A DNA stretch of 7,284 nt, taken from positions 1 to 7,284 of the forward strand of contig URZN01000060.1 of NCBI GenBank assembly GCA_900552345.1, given 5' to 3'. The notes below the pieces were generated by a model. It was not told where the DNA came from and did no database searches. It worked only from the letters and a program-made list of their open reading frames with translations. Shown here one piece after another: positions 1-6,483 of this stretch (its first letter is position 1; every line of letters begins with the position of its first letter). The position numbers and the translations under genes were made by a program. This DNA is from an uncultured Collinsella sp. (GTDB lineage Bacteria > Actinomycetota > Coriobacteriia > Coriobacteriales > Coriobacteriaceae).

Positions 1-458
1 ATGCCTATAACCTCGATGCCGTCGATTATGTCGTCAAGCCGGTCGAGGACGCACGCCTGTCAAAGGCACTCGACAAGATCGAGGCAGCCTTGGGTGCCCG
101 TCGTGTTATCCACGCTCCGCGCCAGCCTTTGCGCCTGACGGTGGATCGCGGGGGCAAAAAGGTGTTCATTCCCGTGGCGGATGTCTGCTACTTTGAGGCG
201 CGCGCCGATTTTTGCAACGCCGTCTGCGCCGAGGGGACGTACCTGATCAATGAGTCGATTTCCTCGCTCGAGCGTCGCCTGGCCTCCGAGGGCTTTATCC
301 GCGTCCACCGCAGCTATCTGGTTAATTTGGAAGACGTACATAATGTCGAGATCGGCTCCACGGGCCTGATGGAGCTCAGGCTCGATCGCGTAACCTCGAC
401 GGTGCCCGTGTCCCGCCGTCGCGCTGCCGAGGTCAAATCGCACTTGGGGCTTGCGTAA
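1..458 (+). CDS. LytTR-family DNA-binding response regulator, 3' part (5' end outside window)
   Basis: The gene is open from base 3 to the TAA at 456-458, giving the last 151 residues of a response regulator cut by the window edge. It begins near the end of the receiver domain: the DAVDYVVKPVE stretch carries the conserved lysine and proline of the last receiver strand. The LytTR DNA-binding domain fills the C-terminal ~105 residues, with the family hallmarks GGKKVFIPV, GFIRVHRSYLVNL and VPVSRRR. It should act in the cytoplasm as a transcription factor phosphorylated by a LytS-type kinase, probably encoded upstream outside the window. The complete regulator at 5760-6476 is a close paralogue: residue 1 here matches its residue 91, and short DNA stretches are identical (15-29 with 6042-6056; 36-49 with 6063-6076). 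No internal start is needed; a TTG at 90 would remove the receiver remnant. Its target genes cannot be read from this window. Confidence 0.95.
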   Translation, partial: AYNLDAVDYVVKPVEDARLSKALDKIEAALGARRVIHAPRQPLRLTVDRGGKKVFIPVADVCYFEARADFCNAVCAEGTYLINESISSLERRLASEGFIRVHRSYLVNLEDVHNVEIGSTGLMELRLDRVTSTVPVSRRRAAEVKSHLGLA

Positions 459-489
459 GGGTCGGTGTGCCATCGTTTGCCGTTGCAGG

Positions 490-517
490 TTTGGCATGAC
501 TGTGCGGTGGGCATAAT
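490..517 (+). promoter_or_regulatory. Probable promoter of the phospholipase C-like gene
   Basis: A -10 hexamer CATAAT lies at 512-517, directly preceded by TGGG (508-511) and followed by GGA. A candidate -35 is TTTGGC (490-495) or TTGGCA (491-496), with a 16- or 15-nt spacer. Transcription would start near 524, about 26 nt before the ATG at 550. The TGGG-(C/T)AT(A/G)AT-GGA core recurs at 3076-3088 ahead of the glycosyltransferase. This suggests the gene is not simply co-transcribed with the regulator upstream, although no clear terminator separates them. Confidence 0.5.
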
Positions 518-549
518 GGATTGCATCGAATGAAATCGAAAGGATTATT

Positions 550-1494
550 ATGCCCGCGCTCATTACGCATCATCTGTTTGGCGAGGAAAGCATCGACCGT
601 CTTCCGCAGGGCGTTATCCCGTCCGACGAGGAGCGCATCGCCTTTATCCTGGGCAACCAGGGTCCCGACCCGTTTTTCTTCCACATGCTCACGCCGCGCA
701 TTTCCGACTGTATGTCGCTTGCTCAGGTCATGCACCGCTCGCGCATGTCGCGCCAGTTCTCGTGTCTGCGCGACGGCGTGTCGCACCTACAGCCGCGCGA
801 TGCCAATCTGGGTCGCGCCTTTGCGCTGGGCCTGCTGTCGCACTATGTGCTCGATCGCAATGCCCACCCCTTTGTCTACGAGCAGCAGTTTGGCATTGTT
901 GAGTCCGACCCCGAGCTCGAGGCTTCGGGCAGTCAAGTCCACGCCGTGCTCGAAAGCGACCTGGACGTGCTGATGCTGCAACTCAAACGTGACGGGGCCA
1001 CGGTCGAGGATTATCCACCGGCGGGCGAGATCGTCACTACCGACCGCATCAATCGCGTTGCCGGCGTGCTGATGAGCTACGTCGCCGGGCGCGTGTACGG
1101 TATCGACATCCCGGCGGGGGAGTACGCCGGCGCCGTCTCGGACATGCAGATGCTCTACCGCACTATCGAGCCGGCCGGTTCGGCCAAGACGCGCGCGATT
1201 GCCCTGCTCGAGGGCTTGGTGCACGATTATTCGCTGCTCGACGGCCTTGCGCACCGCGTGACGACCGAGTTGCCCGAGCGTACCGGCAACCTGGGCCACT
1301 TGGCATGGAAGAACCCCTTTACCGATGAAGTCTCGACCGAGAGCTTCCCCGAGGTCTTTGACCGCGCGCTGCTCGATTACGAGTGCACGGTCGCCCGATT
1401 CATCGAGACCGGCGATATGGAGGCCGTGACCAACCACGTCAATTACAGCGGTCGCGTGCTCGGCGCCGACGAAGAGTTCGACCGCGAGGAGTAG
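550..1494 (+). CDS. Zinc-dependent phospholipase C-like protein, cytoplasmic
   Basis: The 314-residue protein resembles the zinc-dependent phospholipase C family, whose founding members use a metal cluster to hydrolyse phospholipids. The N-terminal pattern is typical: ITHHLFGEESIDRLP (5-19), then a GNQGPDPFFFH motif (35-45). Candidate metal ligands are H7 or H8, D40, H45, H98, D102 and H106 (in LSHYVLDRNAHPF, 97-108) and an HxxxE pair at H131/E135. No signal peptide or membrane helix is seen, unlike secreted phospholipase C toxins, so the protein is probably cytoplasmic and its substrate is unknown. The C-terminal half (about 160-314) is helical-looking and acidic at the end (ADEEFDREE). The ATG at 550 is supported by an AAAGGA ribosome binding site at 539-544 and by the family motif beginning at once. 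It appears monocistronic. Family membership is fairly sure; enzymatic activity is inferred. Confidence 0.85.
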   Translation: MPALITHHLFGEESIDRLPQGVIPSDEERIAFILGNQGPDPFFFHMLTPRISDCMSLAQVMHRSRMSRQFSCLRDGVSHLQPRDANLGRAFALGLLSHYVLDRNAHPFVYEQQFGIVESDPELEASGSQVHAVLESDLDVLMLQLKRDGATVEDYPPAGEIVTTDRINRVAGVLMSYVAGRVYGIDIPAGEYAGAVSDMQMLYRTIEPAGSAKTRAIALLEGLVHDYSLLDGLAHRVTTELPERTGNLGHLAWKNPFTDEVSTESFPEVFDRALLDYECTVARFIETGDMEAVTNHVNYSGRVLGADEEFDREE

Positions 1495-1522
1495 CAAGCT
1501 GCCTCGCCCATACTCTCCAATA

Positions 1523-1589
1523 AGTTGCGGTGGAATAGTTCCTGAATGAAGCCCCCGGAGGGCTAAGCGGGAACTATTTCACCGCAACT
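1523..1589 (+). repeat. 67-bp near-perfect inverted repeat with nested hairpin (REP/MITE-like or RNA element)
   Basis: The left arm at 1523-1542 reads AGTTGCGGTGGAATAGTTCC. The right arm at 1570-1589 is its reverse complement except for one position. That difference makes a G.U pair in a + strand transcript but an A.C mismatch in a - strand transcript. The 27-nt loop holds a second hairpin, AGCCC (1550-1554) with GGGCT (1560-1564). No T-run follows, so it is not an ordinary intrinsic terminator, and no target-site duplication is visible at the ends. It lies 29 bases after the phospholipase-like stop codon and about 90 bases before the transporter promoter. It may be a dispersed repetitive element, a 3' mRNA-stabilising hairpin or a small structured RNA; the sequence alone does not decide. 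Confidence 0.85.
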
Positions 1590-1675
1590 GCGTTGATGGG
1601 ATGGCGTTTCGCCCTGCGTGTCCGTATGACCGCTCCTGTCCCTTTGCCGAATCCTTACCGGCGGTTCTGGACAAT

Positions 1676-1686
1676 TGGGGTACGAT
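1676..1686 (+). promoter_or_regulatory. Probable extended -10 promoter of the transporter gene
   Basis: TGGGG (1676-1680) precedes a -10-like TACGAT (1681-1686), followed by GAA. No good -35 hexamer stands at the usual distance, so the call rests on the G-rich extension shared with the elements at 508-517 and 3076-3085. Transcription would begin near 1693, leaving a leader of about 35 nt to the ATG at 1728. Confidence 0.4.
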
Positions 1687-1727
1687 GAACTAACTGCATA
1701 TCGGGCGAATACGAAGGGTCCCTGTCC

Positions 1728-2987
1728 ATGAAATACACCAAGCTCGAGCGTAACTGGGTTATGTATGATGTGGGCAATTCGGCCCTCGTGCTGCTCAATA
1801 CCTCGGTGGTGCCCATTTACTTTAACGCCATCAATACCGGTGCTTCCTCGGCCGACCTGGTGGTCGCCTGGGGCAATGCGCAGACGATCGCCTCGCTGGT
1901 CATCGCCATGCTCATGCCCATTCTGGGCGCGCTTGCCGACTATGCCGGCAACAAGATCAAGTTCTTCTTGGGCTTCTTCCTCACGGGCCTGGTGCTTTGC
2001 CTGGCGCAGGCTATCCCAATGTCCGCCATGGCATTTTTGACCGTGTACGTGCTGTGCACCATCGGCCTTAACTCTTCTATGACGTTCTACGACGCCATGC
2101 TGCCCGACATTACCACCGACGAGCGCATGGACGCCGTGTCCAGCTCGGGCTATGCCTGGGGCTACATCGGTTCCACCGTGCCGTTCGTCATCTGCCTGGC
2201 GCTCATCATGGGTGGCCCCGCTCTTGGCGTCCCTACCATGCTGGCAACGCGTCTGTCGTTTATCATCACTGGTGCCTGGTGGCTCATCTTTACCCTGCCG
2301 CTCATTCGCACCTATAAGCAAAAGTACGGTCGCGAGCGCGGTCCCGAGGACACCATCGGCCACATCGTGGGCGGTGTGTTCTCCGAGGTCGGACACACCA
2401 TGCGCGAGATCGCCCACAACAAGACCGTGCTGGTCTACATGATCGCGTTCTTCTTCTATATCGACGGTGTGCACACGGTCATTTCCATGGCAACCAGCTA
2501 CGGATCGGCCTTGGGCATCGATTCGACCCAGTTGGTCCTGGCGCTGCTCGTCACGCAGTTCGTGGCCTTTCCGTCCGCCATCATCTACGGCAAGCTCGCC
2601 GGCCGCGTGGGCACGCTCAACATGATCTTGGTGGCAGTCGCCGCCTATATGGGCATTGTGCTGTTCGCCGCGTTCTTCCTAAAGACCGCCTTTGAGTTTT
2701 GGGTGCTTGCCATTATGGTCGGCCTGTTCCAGGGCGGCGTGCAGGCGCTCAGCCGTAGCTACTTTGGCCGCATTATCCCCAAGGAAAAATCCAACGAGTA
2801 CTACGGCTTCTTTGACATCTTTGGTCGTTATGCAAGCGTTATGGGCACCTTCCTGGTGTCGGTCGTCACCTCGCTGACCGGCAACCCGTCGCTGGGCGTC
2901 CTTTCCATTGGCGTGCTGCTGGTCGTTGGCTTTATGCTGCTGGTCCGCCTGTCCCGCATGACTCGGGCGGCAGAGCATGCCGCATAG
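1728..2987 (+). CDS. MFS transporter, Atg22/UMF1-like family
   Basis: The 419-residue integral membrane protein has about 12 hydrophobic helices, roughly 15-33, 44-66, 78-95, 98-118, 146-164, 175-194, 233-253, 266-288, 297-318, 323-343, 365-384 and 388-408, with a charged central loop (195-231). It matches the bacterial Atg22-like (UMF1) branch of the major facilitator superfamily. Visible hallmarks are LERNWVMYDVGNSAL (6-20), FYDAMLPDI (120-128), SSSGYAWGYIGS (138-149) and GGVQALSRSYFGRIIP (336-351) followed by EYYGFFDIFGRYA. The yeast relative is a vacuolar amino-acid effluxer; substrates of the bacterial members are mostly unknown, so no substrate is assigned. The ATG at 1728 is chosen because the family signature begins within ten residues, although the AAGG at 1713-1716 is a weak, somewhat distant ribosome binding site. 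It appears to be its own transcription unit, with no clear terminator after it. Confidence 0.9.
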   Translation: MKYTKLERNWVMYDVGNSALVLLNTSVVPIYFNAINTGASSADLVVAWGNAQTIASLVIAMLMPILGALADYAGNKIKFFLGFFLTGLVLCLAQAIPMSAMAFLTVYVLCTIGLNSSMTFYDAMLPDITTDERMDAVSSSGYAWGYIGSTVPFVICLALIMGGPALGVPTMLATRLSFIITGAWWLIFTLPLIRTYKQKYGRERGPEDTIGHIVGGVFSEVGHTMREIAHNKTVLVYMIAFFFYIDGVHTVISMATSYGSALGIDSTQLVLALLVTQFVAFPSAIIYGKLAGRVGTLNMILVAVAAYMGIVLFAAFFLKTAFEFWVLAIMVGLFQGGVQALSRSYFGRIIPKEKSNEYYGFFDIFGRYASVMGTFLVSVVTSLTGNPSLGVLSIGVLLVVGFMLLVRLSRMTRAAEHAA

Positions 2988-3034
2988 GAGCGAGCGGCTA
3001 TTGTGCCTGTCCACGGTACTCTTTTGGGGTTATC

Positions 3035-3064
3035 CGCAATAAACATTGCGACTTGCGAGCAATG
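3035..3064 (+). promoter_or_regulatory. Overlapping inverted repeats upstream of the glycosyltransferase promoter (candidate operator)
   Basis: Three alternating copies of GCAAT/ATTGC are packed into 30 bases. CGCAAT (3035-3040) pairs with ATTGCG (3045-3050) over a 4-base loop. CATTGC (3044-3049) also pairs with GCAATG (3059-3064) over 9 bases. The two palindromes share the middle copy and would be mutually exclusive as hairpins. They end about 12 bases upstream of the extended -10 element at 3076-3085, in the -21 to -50 region expected to bind a regulator. Whether a protein binds here is an inference. The repeats do not look like the direct-repeat sites described for LytTR proteins. Confidence 0.45.
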
Positions 3065-3075
3065 ATTTGCCCAAG

Positions 3076-3085
3076 TGGGTATGAT
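3076..3085 (+). promoter_or_regulatory. Probable extended -10 promoter of the glycosyltransferase-kinase-regulator cluster
   Basis: TGGG (3076-3079) is joined to TATGAT (3080-3085) and followed by GGA. This is almost the same core as at 508-520, and only TTGCGA at 3053-3058 resembles a -35, at a poor 21-nt spacing. A transcript starting near 3092 would have a leader of about 68 nt before the ATG at 3160. The weak -35 and the inverted repeats just upstream suggest the promoter needs, or is blocked by, a bound regulator. Confidence 0.45.
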
Positions 3086-3159
3086 GGAATCAGCTAGGTC
3101 GCGGGGCGTCGCCTGTGTTTGGCGGCGCTCCGTTTTTGTGTTGCAAGGAGGGTAAAGGT

Positions 3160-4347
3160 ATGAACGCCACGGTTGTGATCCCATCATATTGGGCGGGCGA
3201 TGATACCCAAGCAAACGCTCCCGGCACCTACGATCACTCGACGTCGCTCAATGCCGCCAACCCGGAACTCGATCGCTGCCTGACTTCGCTCGAACAGGTG
3301 CGCGACATTCCGCGCATCATTCTCTTGGTGGTCTGTCCGGTTTCTGCCACGGCCGACGTATCCCGTCGCGTGCACGAAATCGTCAATGCGCATCCCACGC
3401 TTAAGGTCACCATCGTTACCAATACTCAGGCTTCGCGTGTTGCCGACCGCGTGGCGCAGATTGCGCCCAAAGGCTCGGGCGAGTGCGTGAGCCTGCGCGG
3501 CTACGGCGCCATCCGCAACATGGGTCTTGCCTGCGCGGCGGTGCTGGGGCATGACGCGGTTATCTTTTTGGATGACGATGAGACTGTCATCGACGCCGAC
3601 TTTATGAAGCGCGCGACCTATGCGTTGGGGCAGCAGACACGTCAGGGCTTGCCGATCTTGGTCAAGAGCGGCTATTTCTACGATCGCGACGGCTCGCCGC
3701 TGGCTCCCACGGACAAGGCGGGCATCTGCCATCGTTGGTGGACCAAGCGCATCGAGTTCAACCGTTGGATGAAAAAGGCGCTCTCGGGCACCCGCATCTC
3801 GCGCTCCAACTACGTGGGCGGCGGCCTGATGGCCCTGCACGCCCGCGCCTTTACGCGTGTAGCCTTTGACCCGTTTATCACCCGCGGCGAGGACTTGGAT
3901 TACCTCTTTAACATGCGCATGTTTGGCTACGACGTGTGGTTCGATAACGAGTGGACCGTGCGTCATCTGCCTCCGGAGTCCGAAAAGCGCTCACCGCGCT
4001 TTATGCAGGATGTATACCGTTGGTACTACGAACGGGCAAAGTTGACATTCGCCGCGCATCAAAAGGAGCTCATTCCCGTTACGGCGGCATCGCTCATGCC
4101 CTACCCGGGCCCGTGGATTTCGCGCGAGCTCGACGACCGCGTGCGCAAGACCGCTATGGTCCGCAGCGTGTTTACCCGCGAGCATGAGGGCTACCTGCGC
4201 ATCTGGCGCCATGGTATCGACGAGGCAAAGGCCTATGCGCGCCAAAACGCTGCAAGCTACCTGCGTTTCCAGAGCTTTTGGCCCAAGATCATGGACGGGC
4301 TTTGGCGTGACGCACAACTGATCAGTATCCTGGAGGGGGCCGAATGA
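3160..4347 (+). CDS. Family 2-like glycosyltransferase
   Basis: The 395-residue protein has a GT-A type glycosyltransferase fold. It opens with MNATVVIPSYW (1-11), the usual first strand, then a helix and a second strand (PRIILLVVCP, 51-60). AIRNMGLACA (117-126) is the family's conserved RN-G helix, and FLDDDE (136-141) is the DxD-type metal and nucleotide-sugar site. GGGLMALHARAF (220-231), RGEDLDYLFNMRMFGYDVWF (242-261) and VRHLPP (267-272) match the acceptor side and catalytic acid region. The last ~115 residues are rich in aromatic and basic residues and have no assigned role. There is no signal peptide or clear membrane helix, so it should act in the cytoplasm or at the inner membrane face; donor and acceptor are unknown. 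The ATG at 3160 is preferred over an upstream GTG (3115) because a strong AAGGAGG sits at 3145-3151 with 8-nt spacing. Its stop overlaps the kinase start. Confidence 0.88.
   Translation: MNATVVIPSYWAGDDTQANAPGTYDHSTSLNAANPELDRCLTSLEQVRDIPRIILLVVCPVSATADVSRRVHEIVNAHPTLKVTIVTNTQASRVADRVAQIAPKGSGECVSLRGYGAIRNMGLACAAVLGHDAVIFLDDDETVIDADFMKRATYALGQQTRQGLPILVKSGYFYDRDGSPLAPTDKAGICHRWWTKRIEFNRWMKKALSGTRISRSNYVGGGLMALHARAFTRVAFDPFITRGEDLDYLFNMRMFGYDVWFDNEWTVRHLPPESEKRSPRFMQDVYRWYYERAKLTFAAHQKELIPVTAASLMPYPGPWISRELDDRVRKTAMVRSVFTREHEGYLRIWRHGIDEAKAYARQNAASYLRFQSFWPKIMDGLWRDAQLISILEGAE
4332..4347 (+). promoter_or_regulatory. Ribosome binding site and ATGA overlap coupling glycosyltransferase to kinase
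   Basis: GGAGG at 4332-4336, inside the last codons of the glycosyltransferase, lies 7 nt before the kinase ATG at 4344. The ATG overlaps the glycosyltransferase stop as ATGA (4344-4347). This arrangement is typical of translational coupling by re-initiation and fixes the kinase start. Confidence 0.85.
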
Positions 4348-5687
4348 TCGACCGCCGCGCCCAGCGCGATAGTTCAATATCAATCTTTCGCATCATTGCC
4401 GTTGCCTGCGCCATTTGCGTGCTGGTGTACTTTATTTTTGCCTTGGTGACCGGTATCGAGCCGATCGCCACGGTGATTGCCTGCGCGCTGCTGTGCATCT
4501 TTCTGTGCATCTTTATCTTTTTGACGCTCAATCCCGATTCGGTGCGCTCCCAGTACACCGAGGAGACGCTCTCGGTGGCCTCGGCCATGCTTGAGGACAT
4601 TAAGGGCGGTCTGACGCAGGAGTCGGCGCGTTTGGTGTGCCGGCGCATTTTGCCCGAGACGCGCGCCATGACGGTGGCCATCACCGACGAGGGCAACGTG
4701 TTGGCCTGCGCAGGCGAGTTTGAGGAAAAACTACTGCCAGATTCTCCCATCCACACGCTTGCCACACGCTACGTTATCGAACATGGCATCGTGCAGTCGT
4801 TCAACCGTATGGTGGATGTCGTGGGCTCGGATGGCTCGCACAACCAAGTCCCCGCCGGCATTATCGCCCCCATCAAGGTGGGCGATCGTACCGTCGGCAC
4901 GCTCAAGTTCTACTACAAGACCCCGCGCGCCGTCGACCGTACCCAGTACGCGCTTGCCTCGGGCTTTGCCGAGATCTTGTCCACGCAGCTCGCCATCCAC
5001 GAGCTCGAGGTGCAAAAGGAACTCACGGCGCGCGCCGAGGTGCGTGCGCTGCAAGCGCAGATTAACCCGCACTTCCTGTTCAACACGCTGAACACCATTG
5101 CATCGTTTACGCGCACCGACCCGCTGCGGGCCCGCGAACTGCTTCGTGAGTTCTCATCGTTCTATCGTGCCACGCTCGACAACTCGGGATCGCTTATTCC
5201 GGTCTCGCGCGAGGTTGCACAGACCAAGCGCTACCTTACCTTTGAGAAGGCCCGCTTTGGCGAGGACCGCGTACTTGCGACGTTCGATGTGTCCGAGGAC
5301 GTGGAAGATACGCTGGTGCCGGCGTTCGTGATCCAGCCGATTGTCGAGAACGCCGTGCGTCATGGTATGGGAGATGACGACGCCCTGAGGATCGACGTGA
5401 CCGTTCACCAAGACGGCGAGGATGCAATCTTGATTGCCGTGGCCGATAATGGCGTGGGCATGGATGAGGGTACCGCCGCCAGACTGTTTGACGAGCGTTC
5501 TGCCCGTCCCGACGCCAGCTCTCCCCAGGGTGGCGGCGCCGGTGTGGCCATGCACAATATTTCGGAGCGCATCCATCGCTTTTATGGGCCGCACTCCTAT
5601 ACGCGTGTCGAATCGGCGCCGGGCAAGGGCACCAAAGTGCTCCTTCATCTTGATTTGTCAGAGAGCATCTTTGACATTCAAGAGTAA
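4344..5687 (+). CDS. LytS/YehU-type sensor histidine kinase with two TM helices and a GAF-like domain
   Basis: This 447-residue membrane kinase should autophosphorylate and pass the phosphate to the LytTR regulator encoded next. Two adjacent helices (about 15-37 and 40-62), with a very short external loop, anchor it. A GAF-like sensor domain follows (about 75-215; AMTVAITDEGNVLACAG, then IIAPIKVGDRTVGTLKFYY). A short helix leads to the phosphoacceptor region ALQAQINPHFLFNTLNTIASF, with H243 as the likely phosphorylated histidine. The ATP-binding domain shows an N box QPIVENAVRHG (331-341), a G1 box DNGVGM (368-373) and a glycine-rich lid GGGAGVAMHN (396-405). All key residues are present, so it should be active. 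LytS and BtsS usually carry a larger five-helix sensor; here that is replaced by two helices containing cysteines C22, C25, C46, C51 and C55. The signal is unknown. Translation is coupled to the glycosyltransferase. Confidence 0.93.
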   Translation: MIDRRAQRDSSISIFRIIAVACAICVLVYFIFALVTGIEPIATVIACALLCIFLCIFIFLTLNPDSVRSQYTEETLSVASAMLEDIKGGLTQESARLVCRRILPETRAMTVAITDEGNVLACAGEFEEKLLPDSPIHTLATRYVIEHGIVQSFNRMVDVVGSDGSHNQVPAGIIAPIKVGDRTVGTLKFYYKTPRAVDRTQYALASGFAEILSTQLAIHELEVQKELTARAEVRALQAQINPHFLFNTLNTIASFTRTDPLRARELLREFSSFYRATLDNSGSLIPVSREVAQTKRYLTFEKARFGEDRVLATFDVSEDVEDTLVPAFVIQPIVENAVRHGMGDDDALRIDVTVHQDGEDAILIAVADNGVGMDEGTAARLFDERSARPDASSPQGGGAGVAMHNISERIHRFYGPHSYTRVESAPGKGTKVLLHLDLSESIFDIQE

Positions 5688-5694
5688 AATAAAA

Positions 5695-5736
5695 GGCTAC
5701 GGGCTCAACGTCATGCGACGGATGCCCGGCGTAGTT
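5695..5736 (+). other. Imperfect hairpin between kinase and response regulator
   Basis: In the 72-base gap, GGCTACGGGC (5695-5704) can pair with GCCCGGCGTAGTT (5724-5736) around a 3-nt bulge, with two outer G.U pairs. An inner CGTC-ATGC-GACG hairpin (5709-5720) fits inside. No T-run follows, so full termination is unlikely; it could adjust the relative amounts of kinase and regulator or protect mRNA ends. A perfect TTGACA at 5671-5676, inside the kinase end, has no good -10 at proper spacing, so a separate regulator promoter is not supported. Confidence 0.4.
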
Positions 5737-5759
5737 AGTTGACGAAAGGTTTTATCCCT

Positions 5760-6476
5760 ATGCTGCGTGCGATGATTGTGGATGATGAGGCGCCGGCTCG
5801 CTCGGAGCTTCGCTTCCTGCTCGAGCAAACGGGCAAGATCGGCACGATCACGGAGGCGTCGAGCGTCCGCTCCGCCATCGAGATGCTTATGGAAAGTCGC
5901 GTGGATGTCGTGTTTCTCGATATCTCGATGCCCGGTGCCTCGGGCCTGCAACTTGCCGAGGCGCTGCATAAGCTCAAAAATCCGCCGGCGATCGTGTTTG
6001 TGACTGCGTATAGTGACCATGCGGTCGAGGCATTCGACGTGGATGCCGTCGATTATCTGATGAAGCCGGTCGAGGAAGCTCGCTTGGATCGCGCGATCGA
6101 GAAGGTCATGCAACGCACCAAGCCGGTTACGGACAGCAAGGTGACCATCGAGCGTATCCCGGTGGAAAAGGGCGGCCGCAAGGTGCTCATTCCCGTGGAC
6201 GACATTCGCTTTATCATGGCCAAGGACGATTACTCCTGCATCTATACCGTCGATGATCGCTTTTTGTCGACGACCTCGCTGGCGCAGTTTGAGGCCAAGC
6301 TCTGCGATTTTGGCTTCTTCCGTGTTCACCGCCGCTATATCGTCAACTTGGCGTGCGTCACGGATGTCGAGACGGTGCCCTCGGGTGCCATCCAGCTGGG
6401 CATTACGGGCGTCGACGAACGCGTGCCGGTTTCGCGCCGCCGCGTCGTGCCGCTCAAGAAGGCCTTGAGCCTCTAG
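5760..6476 (+). CDS. LytTR-family DNA-binding response regulator, complete
   Basis: The 238-residue two-domain regulator is the likely partner of the kinase just upstream. The receiver domain covers about 1-115, with acidic residues D8 and D9, phosphorylation site D54 (FLDISMPGASG), switch residue T82 and conserved K102-P103. A linker leads to the LytTR DNA-binding domain (about 132-238), with GGRKVLIPVDDIRFI, GFFRVHRRYIVNL and VPVSRRR motifs like those in AgrA, LytR and BtsR. It should bind promoter DNA in the cytoplasm after phosphorylation; which promoters is not visible. The ATG at 5760 is preferred over an upstream TTG (5739) because the GAAAGG ribosome binding site (5744-5749) lies between them and MLRAMIVDDE is the normal receiver start. 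It sits 72 bases after the kinase and is followed by a terminator, so it is the last gene of the cluster. The partial regulator at 1-458 is its paralogue. Confidence 0.95.
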   Translation: MLRAMIVDDEAPARSELRFLLEQTGKIGTITEASSVRSAIEMLMESRVDVVFLDISMPGASGLQLAEALHKLKNPPAIVFVTAYSDHAVEAFDVDAVDYLMKPVEEARLDRAIEKVMQRTKPVTDSKVTIERIPVEKGGRKVLIPVDDIRFIMAKDDYSCIYTVDDRFLSTTSLAQFEAKLCDFGFFRVHRRYIVNLACVTDVETVPSGAIQLGITGVDERVPVSRRRVVPLKKALSL

Positions 6477-6483
6477 TACACTG

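Noticed and set aside
787..1497. 236-residue - strand frame opposite the phospholipase-like gene
   Set aside because: No family motif or ribosome binding site; the + strand frame carries the conserved metal-site motifs.
1523..1589. Intrinsic terminator for the phospholipase-like gene
   Set aside because: The stem is unusually long and no T-run follows on either side; recorded as a repeat instead.
1563..2474. 303-residue open frame on the - strand across the transporter
   Set aside because: It is rich in His, Asp, Gly and Gln with no domain pattern, lies opposite a clear membrane-protein gene and arises from GC-biased third positions.
3115..3159. GTG start extending the glycosyltransferase by 15 residues
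   Set aside because: The extension contains the AAGGAGG ribosome binding site of the ATG at 3160, and VVIPSY is normally near the N-terminus.
5671..5676. Perfect TTGACA as the -35 of a separate regulator promoter
   Set aside because: No -10 stands 16-18 bases downstream; the TAAAAT at 5685 is only 8 bases away. The bases encode the kinase C-terminus.
5739..5759. TTG start extending the complete response regulator by 7 residues
   Set aside because: The ribosome binding site lies downstream of this TTG and serves the ATG at 5760.
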